The position numbers and the translations under genes are program-made. Shown one piece after another: positions 20,927 to 31,600 of a DNA stretch of 64,000 nt. Position 1 is the first letter of the stretch; the number at the start of each line of letters is the position of its first letter. The DNA is from Aplidium turbinatum (taxonomy: Eukaryota > Chordata > Ascidiacea > Aplousobranchia > Polyclinidae). Below the pieces are notes generated by a model. That model saw only the letters and a program-made list of their open reading frames with translations. It did not search any database and had not been told where the DNA came from. Location of the stretch: contig OU964926.1 in NCBI GenBank assembly GCA_918807975.1, positions 19,661,996 to 19,725,995 on the forward strand, written 5' to 3'.

Positions 20927-22018
20927 AGACGTTGCTCATATCCTGAAATACTATTCAGCGCACTAGCATAGTTGCGGGCTGCGGCACATTCGTAGCCTGC
21001 TTCGAAGATAGTGACGGAGGTCAAAAGGATCAATAGCCTACGTTTGATGACAAAAATATGTGGAAAATGAGACGATGAAAAGAAACTATTGGTGCTTGTT
21101 TCGAACTTCTCCACTTAGGTTGTTACAGCAACCATCAGGTGAACAGAGCCATGGGCCACTATTTGGTGACAAAAAATGTAGAAATACAAGAAAATAAAAG
21201 AAAAGGACCATAAAAGAAGAAGCATAAAAGAAACCGGTTTCCCATTTTTTACAACTTAATGAGCTGTTTTCGCAATGCTGTCATTAGTGACGTAAGGTGA
21301 CCATTAGTGACGTAAGGCTTGTGCCAAGGAGACAAACGTAGCCTAACTAAATAAGCTCGCTAGTAGAGGTGTACAGAATCTGAATTTCACTGCTTTTCAA
21401 TGAATCCTGATCGGATCTGGATCTCGTTTTATTTTTATAAAATACACAATAGTCTAAATGTATCTAAAACTGGCCCTCGTACAAAAGTAGCCTACCCCCT
21501 CTTGTCAACGCTACTGATTGTTTGAAGCGAGTTTTTTTTTTATTAGAAACAAACCACAATTTTCTTCTATGAAAAGCGATTACTCAGAAGATCCATGAAT
21601 TGAGATGAAACCAAGACAAATAAACTTTGAGTGGCATTTTTTTTAATATTTTGATTTTGAACATTCGAAAATTTACTGGTCAGTCCAAACATTTGCAACA
21701 GTATATCTCAAAGCTTAAATTGCAGTGCCTACATATTGCTTTTCTGGATTCTTGTTTGTTTCGAGTCGAGAATTTATGCTTAACAAAGCGAAATCGTTCA
21801 CCAAAACATTAATTCAAAATCTTTCTTTTCGTCGTGTGAGCCTCTGGGCCGAGGGTCTATCCTTTTATCATCCCAGATGTTCTCTGATTACAGTGGAAGG
21901 CTACTAGATACTCTGCAGCCCACTTGAAATCAAACAAAGACAAAAGGATAATTTCCAGCTCAAAACAATTCCATCGAATTATTTATTTCGAGCAGTCCTA
22001 GTTGCTCCTAACTAAACC
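20927..22018. other. No gene recognised
   Basis: Only a small tandem duplication GTGACGTAAGG(T/C) at about 21289-21320 and AT-rich sequence. No coding signal. Confidence 0.4.
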
Positions 22019-22095
22019 AGCACATGGGTGATAAACCAGACAGCAAAATTTGTCATTTTTACATTGATTCAACTTCTGCAAGCGACGGATTTCAT
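22019..22095. repeat. Half copy of the hairpin MITE family
   Basis: CCAGACAGCAAAATTTGTCA then TTTTTACATTGATTCAACTT is the left arm of the family; the right arm is missing after GCAAGCGACGG. Confidence 0.45.
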
Positions 22096-22420
22096 CATAT
22101 GGGAAAACTCAATAGCCTATCTTGTAGGCCACATTTTTTCACCTCTTTCACATGACACTGAATAGCTCAATATTTGTCAAGCGATGTAGGCCTCATGCAA
22201 AATGACCATTACCGACCGTGTAGCCTACATTACAATGTGTGGGCCTCCCTTCAGTCGTATTTCTTTATTATTGGCTATTTATTGAACCTTATTAGGCTGA
22301 GACGTATCCGCAGCCCCTCTACAACGTTTGTTGAATTGCTATGCGTTGTAGCTTATGGTCGTGTCCAAAATATGATTCTTTGTGATCTAAACCAACACTC
22401 ACAGTATTTATATTTGATAA

Positions 22421-22853
22421 TATCGTTTATCATTAAAAACAGAGAGAGACTGTTCACCAGACATTTGGTAATAAAATTAATTTGCGTTCTTCTGGTGACT
22501 ATTTACTAGGTTACCTCGTGATGTTAAAGATGATAACTAGCTTTTGTATTTCCGACGTTTCGTCAGTCAGCACGACTGACTTTATCAAGGTGGCTAAAAC
22601 AGGTTAACACAACCTGTTCAGCAACGATGGCACAACACAAAAACATACTGATAAAATGAATAGAGTAAAGCAGCAAGAATCAGAATTAAAACACGCAACA
22701 AGGTACCTGTTTTAGCCACCTTGATAAAGTCAGTCGTGCTGACTGACGAAACGTCGGAAATACAAAAGCTAGTTATCATCTTTAACATCACGAGGTAACC
22801 TAGTAAATAGTCACCAGAAGAACGCAAATTAATTTTATTATCGTTTATCATTA
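22421..22853. mobile_element. Foldback element with perfect 136-bp arms and 15-bp target repeat
   Basis: Arms 22469-22604 and 22705-22840 are, base for base, reverse complements, separated by a 100-bp loop. TATCGTTTATCATTA occurs at 22421-22435 and again at 22839-22853, which looks like a 15-bp target-site duplication. About 33 bp of single-copy sequence lies between the left repeat and the left arm. The right arm has CTTGATAAA, a 7-bp stem GTCAGTC/GACTGAC and GAAACGTC, an arrangement like a degenerate hammerhead-ribozyme core as found in Penelope-like elements. No reverse transcriptase is present. The arm identity implies a recent event. Confidence 0.75.
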
Positions 22854-23129
22854 TTGCAACGCTGTTTCCTTCTGGAGAAAAACAACTGGCAAATTAGCTT
22901 TTTGCTGATATTTAATCAGTGTGAAAAAGGAAAATAATTTCCTGGCTGGGAAAGTTGTATTTCGGTGCTTCTGACTTTTGATACAGCTGACAAGAAAATA
23001 TTTCCATAGTTTACCGTCGCAAGACTTTTTCCTCATGGGATTTCTCTAACAAGCGCAGATCCCAAATTTAGCACACATACCCTAAGTGGAGTAGGCTACA
23101 GCGTGCTTCAAAAACATGTAGCCTAAACC
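22854..23129. other. No feature recognised
   Basis: Short intervening sequence between two inverted-repeat elements; contains GTAGGCTAC at 23091-23099. Confidence 0.4.
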
Positions 23130-23878
23130 GTGGACGTCGCTATAGCATCTCGACTGAAAGCCAAACGCTACTACGCTAGGTCTCATCTGGTAACGACTAG
23201 AACATCACACAACTAAGGTGAAAGAGTCACGCAGCTTGAGTCCTGTTTTTGTCATGAGTTACCAAGGGGAGTGGGGTGGGACTTGTATACCTGGGACTGG
23301 TATATAAGTCCCCCCCCACTCCTCTTGGTAACTCATGACAAAGACAGGACTCAATGGACATGGCTCTTTCGCCTTAGTTGTGTGATGTTCTAGTCGTTAC
23401 CGTCTCATCTTGCACGGCAAACAGGATTGCCTTATTGACGATTTCAGCGTCAACTTTTAGAAACTTAACGTTTTTTTAATAGGCTACACTTTCAAATCAA
23501 AATGTGGCACGGTCGCAACACCTTTTAGGCTATGGTAGTAATCATGTTGTTGACAAAATCAGCCCAAAATGCAACGTTATAAAAAGCATCATCAGGATTC
23601 GGGAAAAATTGCCCATTCAACCCTGATGTTTTGTAAATAGGCTACTACGGTACGCATTGATAAAACAGAGTTTTTTAAACTATTTGCAGAGCTGAAAAAA
23701 AAACGCTAAAAATATAGCAAACTACCAAATTCAAAGTAGCCTGCCAAACGTATTAAAAAGGCTCAAATTTCTAAAACTTGGCGTTAATACCTCCAATATG
23801 GCAATCCTGTTTGCCGTGCAAGATGAGGCCTAGCGTTTGGCTAAAGAATCCAGATGCTTTTATAGCGACGTCCACGCC
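23130..23878. mobile_element. Long-TIR DNA element interrupted by a palindromic MITE
   Basis: Left-arm words GTGGACGTCGCTATAGCATC, GCCAAACGCT and CTAGGTCTCATCT, then (after the inserted MITE) TGCACGGCAAACAGGATTGC and AACTTTTAGAAA, recur in reverse complement and reverse order between 23745 and 23878. With the MITE removed the arms are about 150 bp and diverged by small indels. The centre is AT-rich and non-coding. The exact ends and a target duplication were not resolved. Confidence 0.7.
23189..23401. mobile_element. 213-bp palindromic MITE with 9-bp target duplication
   Basis: Begins GGTAACGACTAGAACATCAC and ends GTGATGTTCTAGTCGTTACC, perfectly inverted at the ends. The arms continue almost to the centre with TTTGTCATGAGTTACCAAGG and its mirror. 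GTCTCATCT flanks both sides (23180-23188 and 23402-23410); a 9-bp duplication is typical of MULE/Mutator-type elements. Related arms occur at 1-165. No coding capacity. Confidence 0.88.
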
Positions 23879-25736
23879 AAAACGAGCTGACGGTGTAGCC
23901 TTCACTGACATTTAACTCGCACTTCTCATAAAAAAAATAACGGCTAATACCAGGCGCTATGGTCTAGCAACGCACTTGAAGAAATATAGGCTAAACGCTG
24001 GTACCGTAGTAACTCACTGAGAACACCACTTCAACAAAGAAGATTTCAAACCGTAAACTTCAGTGACCAAACTTGGGCTGGTGATGCAAAGCTTGCACAG
24101 GCAAGAGTAGAGTTGTAGTTTGTCTCATTAATCAAGGCATACTCTAACTTCGCGTGATTAAATAACCTGGATAGTCTGTTTGCCATTTGTAACTTCTTGC
24201 TAAAACCAGCCAGCAAATCGGTCTTTTTTACATAAATTTAATTTTCCGTTTTTTTACGTTGAATCGATGTAAAACGAACCGGTTTGTTGGCTGCAAAACT
24301 ATTTTTCACAAAGTAGTTGGAAGATACCTTCAGAGTGTATTGATAACAATTCTGTCGCGTTCAACAATCTTGGAAAATACAGTAATACTTCTTGCGTTAT
24401 GTTTAACAATAACCTCAGTGGACAAAGCACGATTGGCCATCTGCTGCTGTATGTGCAGTTGTTTACAGCGCAGTTCCATCGCCACAGACCATGATACAGT
24501 GGAACAAAATCATAGACTATCATTGACGTGATTTGTTAACATAAAGAACACATAGAAATTGATATATCCGACATTCGAAGTCATCTACATTATACAACAA
24601 AGATAGAGGTTGCTAAATGTCTACATTATTTACAAGAGTCAGATAAAAATAATTCAATTTTCGTGCAAACTATGTTGCAAATTTATCAACACAAATATTT
24701 TACTATACACTCAAACATAAAAGGGGTGTTTTAATGTGAGAGCATCCGTAAAGTTAAACATATTGTATTGACAAAACCGCAGCCCGCAAAGTACAATATG
24801 AAAGTTTTAAGTGAGCAAATGTCCCTTTTTGATTGGTAGAAGTTGGACCGTTTATCCACTGAGAATGACTTGGATAAATGCTGAAAAGAAAACGAAGTTG
24901 TTACATATCAATGCAAAAAAGAACAACTATTGAGAACAAATCTACCAAATACAATTGTTCCTTAAAACTACGGTGTACAATAAAACAATAAAAATCAAAA
25001 CGGGTCAAACAAAGCCCATGCAGCACACAAATGAAAACACTCAGCATGCAGACAAAAAATATGTACAAAAAATTAACTTGCTAGTGAAGAATATTTTGCC
25101 CAACATCAATCCTATGGAAACCTAGACATTGCACTCAAAACTAGTTGGATAAATAACCCAGTGATTTATGGCGTTGTCCAGCAGTGATGAAGCTCTATGC
25201 TCGTCGGACACAGGACATGGAACCGTTTTTACATGGATGTAAAAACTATTGGCTGTCTGGGTTGTTCTGACCATCTTATCTGATCATACCAAAGAAATAT
25301 GTTTACGTTTTACAGTAAAACAAAATCAATACCCCTTTCCCGATAAAATACAAGTATATATTTCTTCATTAAAACTGCTTGGTATTCCAAACTTAACGAT
25401 TATTTTTTTTAACGTAATTGAAATCATTATTCGATTGCTAAGTATTTAGATATCGCGCAACTACTGCTTTGCAAAATTCAGTTTCGTTACTTCAAATCAC
25501 ACAAAAACAATTTTCTCTAAAAGTAGAACAGTGGATTAAGTCACAGATTGCAAAATCAAACGACCAAGCGTTCAAATCGTCACAACATCGTTTCTACAGC
25601 CACCACATGCATATTTACAATGCGACTGCTAGCTTGCTCGTTCTTCAGCCGTCACACACCATTCTGGCGAAAGCTAAATCATGCAATAAAAATGTAAAGC
25701 AAAACTGCTGCTTTTATTAGAAGAGTGGTTCACTGC
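23879..25736. other. No gene; one hairpin MITE
   Basis: Apart from the hairpin element at 24206-24293 there is no recognisable feature. Small ORFs at 24259, 25249 and 25469 show no family features. Confidence 0.4.
24206..24293. repeat. Hairpin MITE, CCCAGCCAG family
   Basis: CCAGCCAGCAAATCGGTCTT and AACCGGTTTGTTGGCTG are the outer arms; TTTTACGTTGAATCGATGTA is the right inner arm. The left inner arm is eroded to an AT-rich stretch. Confidence 0.65.
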
Positions 25737-27025
25737 CAGGGGCGCCGGAACGATTTTTGACTGGGGGGGGCAAGATTACAAAAAAGGGCACTTTTGTTTA
25801 CTAAAAGGCCAATTTTTTTTCAAGTTATAAGATATAGCGATAATGCTAATCTATCAGCTCAATTTTTACTGAGTAATGATAGCCTACAAGTGTTCGGTAT
25901 ACAAAGAAGAGCATCATGCTATGTTATAATGATGTAACCTACTGTCAAGCCTTAAAGCAGCCGGCGGCCATGGCCGCTAAGTAGTGCTTGAATGACCGCC
26001 GGTGCTACCTCCTCAATCGGCCAAGTTTGGCCGCCGGTCTCTTCTAGCCAATTATTTAATTTCGCAATAGAATGATCGTGGATTAACTGTCGAAAATATG
26101 TAGTATCAATGAGTGACGCAAAATTAGGTCAGCGCGTCATAATCGCCACTGTTGCATTGTGCGGGAATATTTGTTATTGATGGAATATATCCATCTGCGA
26201 TCACCAGCGCTGTAAGTCTTGTTTGTAATTCCCGACGTTTATTTTAACACAGTCTTTATCCAAGTGCTAATTTACATTGGCTGGCAATATTGTCGTTTTT
26301 ATGTCGATTCGATGTTGTCGGACATTGAATCGTTGTTAAAAAGGAGAACTAGGTTAGTTGAAATCCGAGGGAAAAACATTTTTTGATTATATTTTGCAAA
26401 AATTATGCTTCTTTTAGTACCGGTAATGTCCTTCACATCATTGAAATACTTATTTTATTACCTTGCCATCATCGTCAACACATGTCGAACGTTGGTTTTC
26501 GTTGCTAAAAAGAATTCTAAGGGAGTGGCGAACTTCTTTAAAATCAGCCACATTGGAGACACTCGTGCGAGTGTCGTTAGATGGTCCCGCAGTACTGGAT
26601 TGCAATCCCGATAAAGCAGTTATTGCGTGGTGCAACGATTCTATTGTAGGACGTCGCCCAGGCCCAGACTTCAACAACGCGAAGTGATCATTTTAGCATT
26701 GTTGCAAGTTTAATTCTATTTACTTGTGCTATCGTTATTTTTATTTTGTATTTTGGCCTCCAAGCGCACAGATTTGGCCGCCGAGGAGGAGTTCCCGGTA
26801 GGCCACGATGGCTGCCGAAAAAGAAACGAGTTTTAAGGCCTGTACTGTGTTGCAAAATTTTGTGCGGTAAGTATTATTTTGAGGCAAAAATGAAAGATTA
26901 TAATTAGACTAAAAGCGAATAGCAGAAATTGTTATGTTGCAAAATGTGCAGTAGCTTACGTGACTTTAAAAAGGCACCATTGCCCTCCCTGCCCCTCCAT
27001 CTGCAGAAAAATTCCGGCGCCCCTG
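25737..27025. mobile_element. hAT element with decayed transposase
   Basis: The termini CAGGGGCGCCGGAA and TTCCGGCGCCCCTG are a hAT-type TIR. The flanking 8-mers TTCACTGC (25729-25736) and TTCGCTGC (27026-27033) match at 7 of 8 positions. The interior retains only the transposase C-terminal segment (26463-26690). A relic of the hairpin MITE family may lie at about 26275-26345. Confidence 0.88.
26463..26690 (+). pseudogene. hAT transposase dimerisation-domain remnant
   Basis: Encodes SSSTHVERWFSLLKRILREW, SATLETLVRVSLDGPAVLD and DKAVIAWCNDSIVGRRPGP. The hAT C-terminal domain typically has SSxxxERxFSxxxxIKxxxR, then LxxLxxIxxDGP, then FxPxxAVxxWxxxxxRRP. The rest of the transposase is not recognisable, so the element is a non-functional derivative. 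Confidence 0.8.
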
Positions 27026-27036
27026 TTCGCTGCAAT

Positions 27037-27127
27037 CCCCAGCCAAGAAATCAGTCTTTTTTACATTGATGCATCGTCTGTGAGTGTTAAATCAATGCAA
27101 AAAGGGTCTTATTTCCTGTCTAGGTAG
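27037..27127. repeat. Hairpin MITE, CCCAGCCAG family
   Basis: CCCCAGCCAAGAAATCAGTC, TTTACATTGATGCATCGTCT, GTGTTAAATCAATGCAAAA and ATTTCCTGTCTAGG form the four stem segments. Lies 4 bp outside the hAT target duplication. Confidence 0.65.
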
Positions 27128-28662
27128 TGATGGGCGCAATTTAAGTTAGCAGATGAACGTTGATAAAATATACGTGCGATGATGGAAGTAAGCAGCTTTG
27201 AAACAGAAGAATGGCGCACAGTTGCTTGAATTTAATTCACTCCACAAAGATACTACAAAGCTAAAGAAACGTGACGCTTCCAACATGCCATGGCCTCACT
27301 AATGCTGTGAATAAGGCCACCTGAGGGCCGGTCAAGCACTGCGGTTCAGTGTTTGAAAACAGGCCAGGTCACCAGTGAGACATGCAAACATTGCAGATTG
27401 AGAAAACAGCGTTTTTGAAGCTCAAACAGAAGATGACGAATGGAGAAAAGTCTCCACAAGCAAATGCTATGAAGATACAAAAGTGGAATGAGCAAGTCAA
27501 GAGTGAAGTTTTACCAGGTTGCAAAAAATAGATTATCCTTCCATAAGATACTTGCTGAATTCTATTAAGAAACAAAAACGAAAGCAATTAAATGGAGAAG
27601 TACAGTAAATAAAAAAGTTTGTTTACAAATAGGCTAAGCAGTCAAACAGATAAGAAGATGATCGGGAACCTTGAGGGAACCAAGATTTAAAAGTTAAATT
27701 GAAAAAAGTAAATTCAATTAAAGCGAGGTTACCGGCTGAAAATCAATGAAGTGGTGGCAAGAATGCAATCGCCACTAAAAGTCTAAACAATATTGCAAGG
27801 TTGTTCGTAGAGTTGTTTGTTGCTAGTATGAAATTAGTTCCAGTCGGTGAAACCAAAGCTAGTTTTACGCTTAACAAAAACAGCTGTATAAAATATTGCC
27901 AAACATTTGTTTTGAAACGAAATCCATAAATTGGCCTTGGCTCCGAGTTTTCTCGAGCATCAAAGAAGTTTTGCAATGCATGATCAGACATGCCTTCGTT
28001 TCATCAAATGTAAGATCGGCTATCACAATCAGAGACCAACAAAGAGAACAGAAAATTAATTGCAGAAAATTTCAAAGAGAAAAACACCGCAGCCCTTCAA
28101 AGCATCGTGCTGTAGCTTAGTTTAACGTTTACCATTTGCCCTGTTGTTTTACTTGTCATCCATTATTGTCTTAATAAAAGCTAAAACAAGGAATTAGATT
28201 TATTTCAACGGCAATGCAGTTAGATAGAAGAATGTATCCTTCAGTCTTTGTCGGTGTCAGCTGCAACTCCACTAGCCAGCCGGCTCGATTAGTGATTAAA
28301 GGTGATCTACTCTGAGTCGGTAGATTTGTGTCGGGTTACACCAAAGACCTTATTAAAATCGTGCTGAATCTCGCTCTTGTACTTGTACTCGTATCTCGCT
28401 CTAGCACTCAGCTTGGAATGGATACAGCGTAATTCATTAATTGTGCTGAAATTGTCTGCCTGTAAAGCGATAAGAGCAACATATCTTATATAACAAAGAA
28501 ACTTACAGGAAAAGTTTTGATATTTAGTAAAGATTTTACTTCAAATTGAAATGCAAATGCTATATACATGTAAATGTTGAAGCTTAAATAAACATTGCTT
28601 CAGTAGAAAAAGACTGCAAAGAAACTTAAATTAAAGACTACTGCAGTAGGGTCAGTACAAAC
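27128..28662. other. No feature recognised; should hold the last light-chain exon
   Basis: The essential light chain gene on the minus strand needs one more small coding exon of about 25-30 nt (family ending similar to AFVKHIMS). I could not identify it here. No other gene or repeat is supported. Confidence 0.35.
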
Positions 28663-31600
28663 CTTCATAATTGACACAACCGTTGGTATCTTCTTGACCC
28701 ACCATGAGTTGTTCTACTTCCTCCTCTGTTAGTTTCTCACCTGATACAAAAACCATCATACAAATAAAAATTTTCTTGTGACAAAAATTTTTCTTTCCAT
28801 GCTTCAGCCAAACAATGTTTACCTCTGTTGTTAAACAACGTTTCCTAATTTTCAAACACTGCTTTATCTTGCTCTTTTATATCAAAGTAAAACAACTGCG
28901 AAGGGGTATTTCATTTTACGTGTTTGTCTGGTAGCTGGTTTAATCTAATCACAGCAGGAAAAGTCATTCCATTAAAATCCATGAGCTAAAATCCACACTA
29001 CAAATACGTGAATTCTTTTAATTTAGAGTTTATAACGAGCCTTACCGAGGGACACAAGGACGTGTCTCAATTCGGCACCCATCACTGTGCCATTATTTTC
29101 CTTATCAAACACCCGGAGACCTTCAATAAAGTCCTCGATGTTGCAAGGCACAGCCTGCCTTTTTATCTGAGCCAACATGGGAAGGAATTCCTCGAAGGTC
29201 ACTTGTTTCGTGTTCAACTCTGAGTTGAAGCATTAAACAAAAAGATTAGTCAAATCTAGAACAATGAAGCAAGACAGGTTACAAGCCAAAAAGATTAAGG
29301 AAAAACATTGACCAAAGGACTCAAGTATCGAATCGGATTTATTGCTTCTTTTTTCTCGGCGTTAAAATTCCATTTTATTAGTAAGTCATAAAATTGAGGC
29401 ATGCATTTAAATTTATCACATGTGATGACCAACTGAGTGCTACAATCGTTCAATTACATATGATGGCCAAAAGTCGTGGTTAAAACACTGTTCAGTTAAA
29501 TATTTATTCTGTCTTCAACACGCTAATTTATTACTTGTCGTTTTGTTTTAACGATAAAGAAACTAATAATAAGATCACTACAGTGGCAGTTGATACGATC
29601 AAGCTTTTGAAAAACAGTGCGCATGCGTGAACCACAGTTCGTGACATCGAAACAATGCAAGTAGGATGAACAAGCGAACATGAACTGACAGGGCCAAAGA
29701 TACAATGAACAGCAGAGGCTATTTCAGAGAACGAATCTGTAACCAATTACACCAAACAAAAGCTTAAAATCAGTTTTTCGTGAATTCGTCAATTTTGAAT
29801 AAAAGAGATCAGGTTCACGACCGAAAAGATAAACTATTCCATGATGACGTAAAATACCTTGATTTCGTCACATACTTCACCTTCTTGACTTGGGTTATTT
29901 AAAACCTTTGCAACGTCAGCATTAGTGGGATTTTGGCCAAATGCCCGCAGACATTCTCCAACTTCGAAGTAAGCGATCTTGTCGTCCCCGGTTTTGTCGA
30001 ACAAGGAAAAACAATCTCGGTACTCTATTGGGGTTGTGGTGGATGTGCAGAAGTGAAAGATGCAGTGAAAAAGTTCAAAAGGATGTTGAGGTGAAGTAAG
30101 CAATTGAAGTGGAAACATTGAGAAAATAATTGATAAAGTTTGGGGTGAAATGAAGAAAACAATAGAAATTAGACGCAATGTAGCTCAAATTTAAGTCATG
30201 CACACTTCAAGATGGTTCTCATGGCTGAGGCCTGAGTCAAAGAAAACGTCAGACAGAGACCCAGAAATGAACCAAATTTGGTTATGAAGACAACTTATGC
30301 TTCGTAAACACCCCAGCCAGAAAAGCTACCGTTTTTGCATGAATGCAACGTTTGAATACGTTGAATCAACGTAAAAAGGTCTGACTTTCTGGTTGGGACA
30401 GGTAGTTAGTCTCACAGGCATGGACACGCTGCACAGCCAATGTATGACATCGCGCCGGTTGATAAACATGGCGCCAACCAGGTGTGATTGCGTGAGGGGG
30501 TGTCCCATGCGTGGGGTTTGTTACCCTCTTTCTTTGGGTTTCCCAGCACTTTGGAAACATCTAAATTGGTCGGGTCCTCGCCCAGGGCACGGATTAGGCT
30601 ACCGACTTGGCTGTAAGTTATTTTGTTGGTGCCCCTATCGAATAGCTCAAAAGCCTCCTTGTAGTCTGGTAAAATAGTAACGGGGGACACATGTTAGTGC
30701 AATTATTAATATGCTAGATACACTATCCAAGTAATAAGTAACATATTAAACAAAAATGTCAGGTTGATGATGAAACAGTAAATCGTTACAAAAATAAACA
30801 CGTCTATTCTGTATCTTTAGAGAATCCAAAAATATAGAAGATGTTCAATTAAAATCTAAAACAATGAGAAACACGCTGCTATTGTTTTTTCAAAACTAAA
30901 AGAGTAGTGCTTTAAGGGCATCCCGATTTAATAATAGTATTTTCATAACTTTTGCAAATATTAACATTTAACCAGCCCATCCAAAACAGGAAATGCCCGG
31001 CTACGGTATAAACACGTCAGGTGAAGCGGTTGCAGTAAGTGTTCTACAAATTACTTGATGTTACTGTACAAGTGTTTTCTCAAGAGTATTACGTTATATT
31101 TTAAATGATGTTATGTAGCCTATTGTTGTTATTATAAAAAGTAAAAAAGTCTGTTAAAAAGACGGTGGTGCATCATAATTTGAATGACCAGGTGTGATAA
31201 AGGTTTCATCAGCGTTGCATAATTTTTGACCACAAGGTGTCGCTCGCTCCTCAATATAAAAAATTGAAGATTAACTTTTTTAAAAACTTTAGACAAATCA
31301 AAAGTGCACAAACCCCATGTGGTGGAATTTCATGAAACAAAAACAGAAACGCATTAGATCGGTTTTCAGATATAATCTAGCCAACACTAACTAATGAATT
31401 GTTTTGTACATTGATTTAACGTCTGTAGAGGTTAAGTTAATTCAAAAAGGGGCTGGTTTTCTGAAGAAGTAGCGACTAACTGGGTGGCTGTGTAGGAATC
31501 AATCAACTCGCCAGCCACCTCAAGGGCGACCGCTACCATATTAGGGCAGTCAAGCAGCTTTTCGTCGCACATGCGCTCAAGAGCCCTTTTGCGTCATGAG

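Noticed and set aside
28500-28562. Last coding exon of the minus-strand light chain gene
   Set aside because: An acceptor-like TATAG with a following AFAFQF frame is possible, but the peptide does not resemble AFVKHIMS and is too long.
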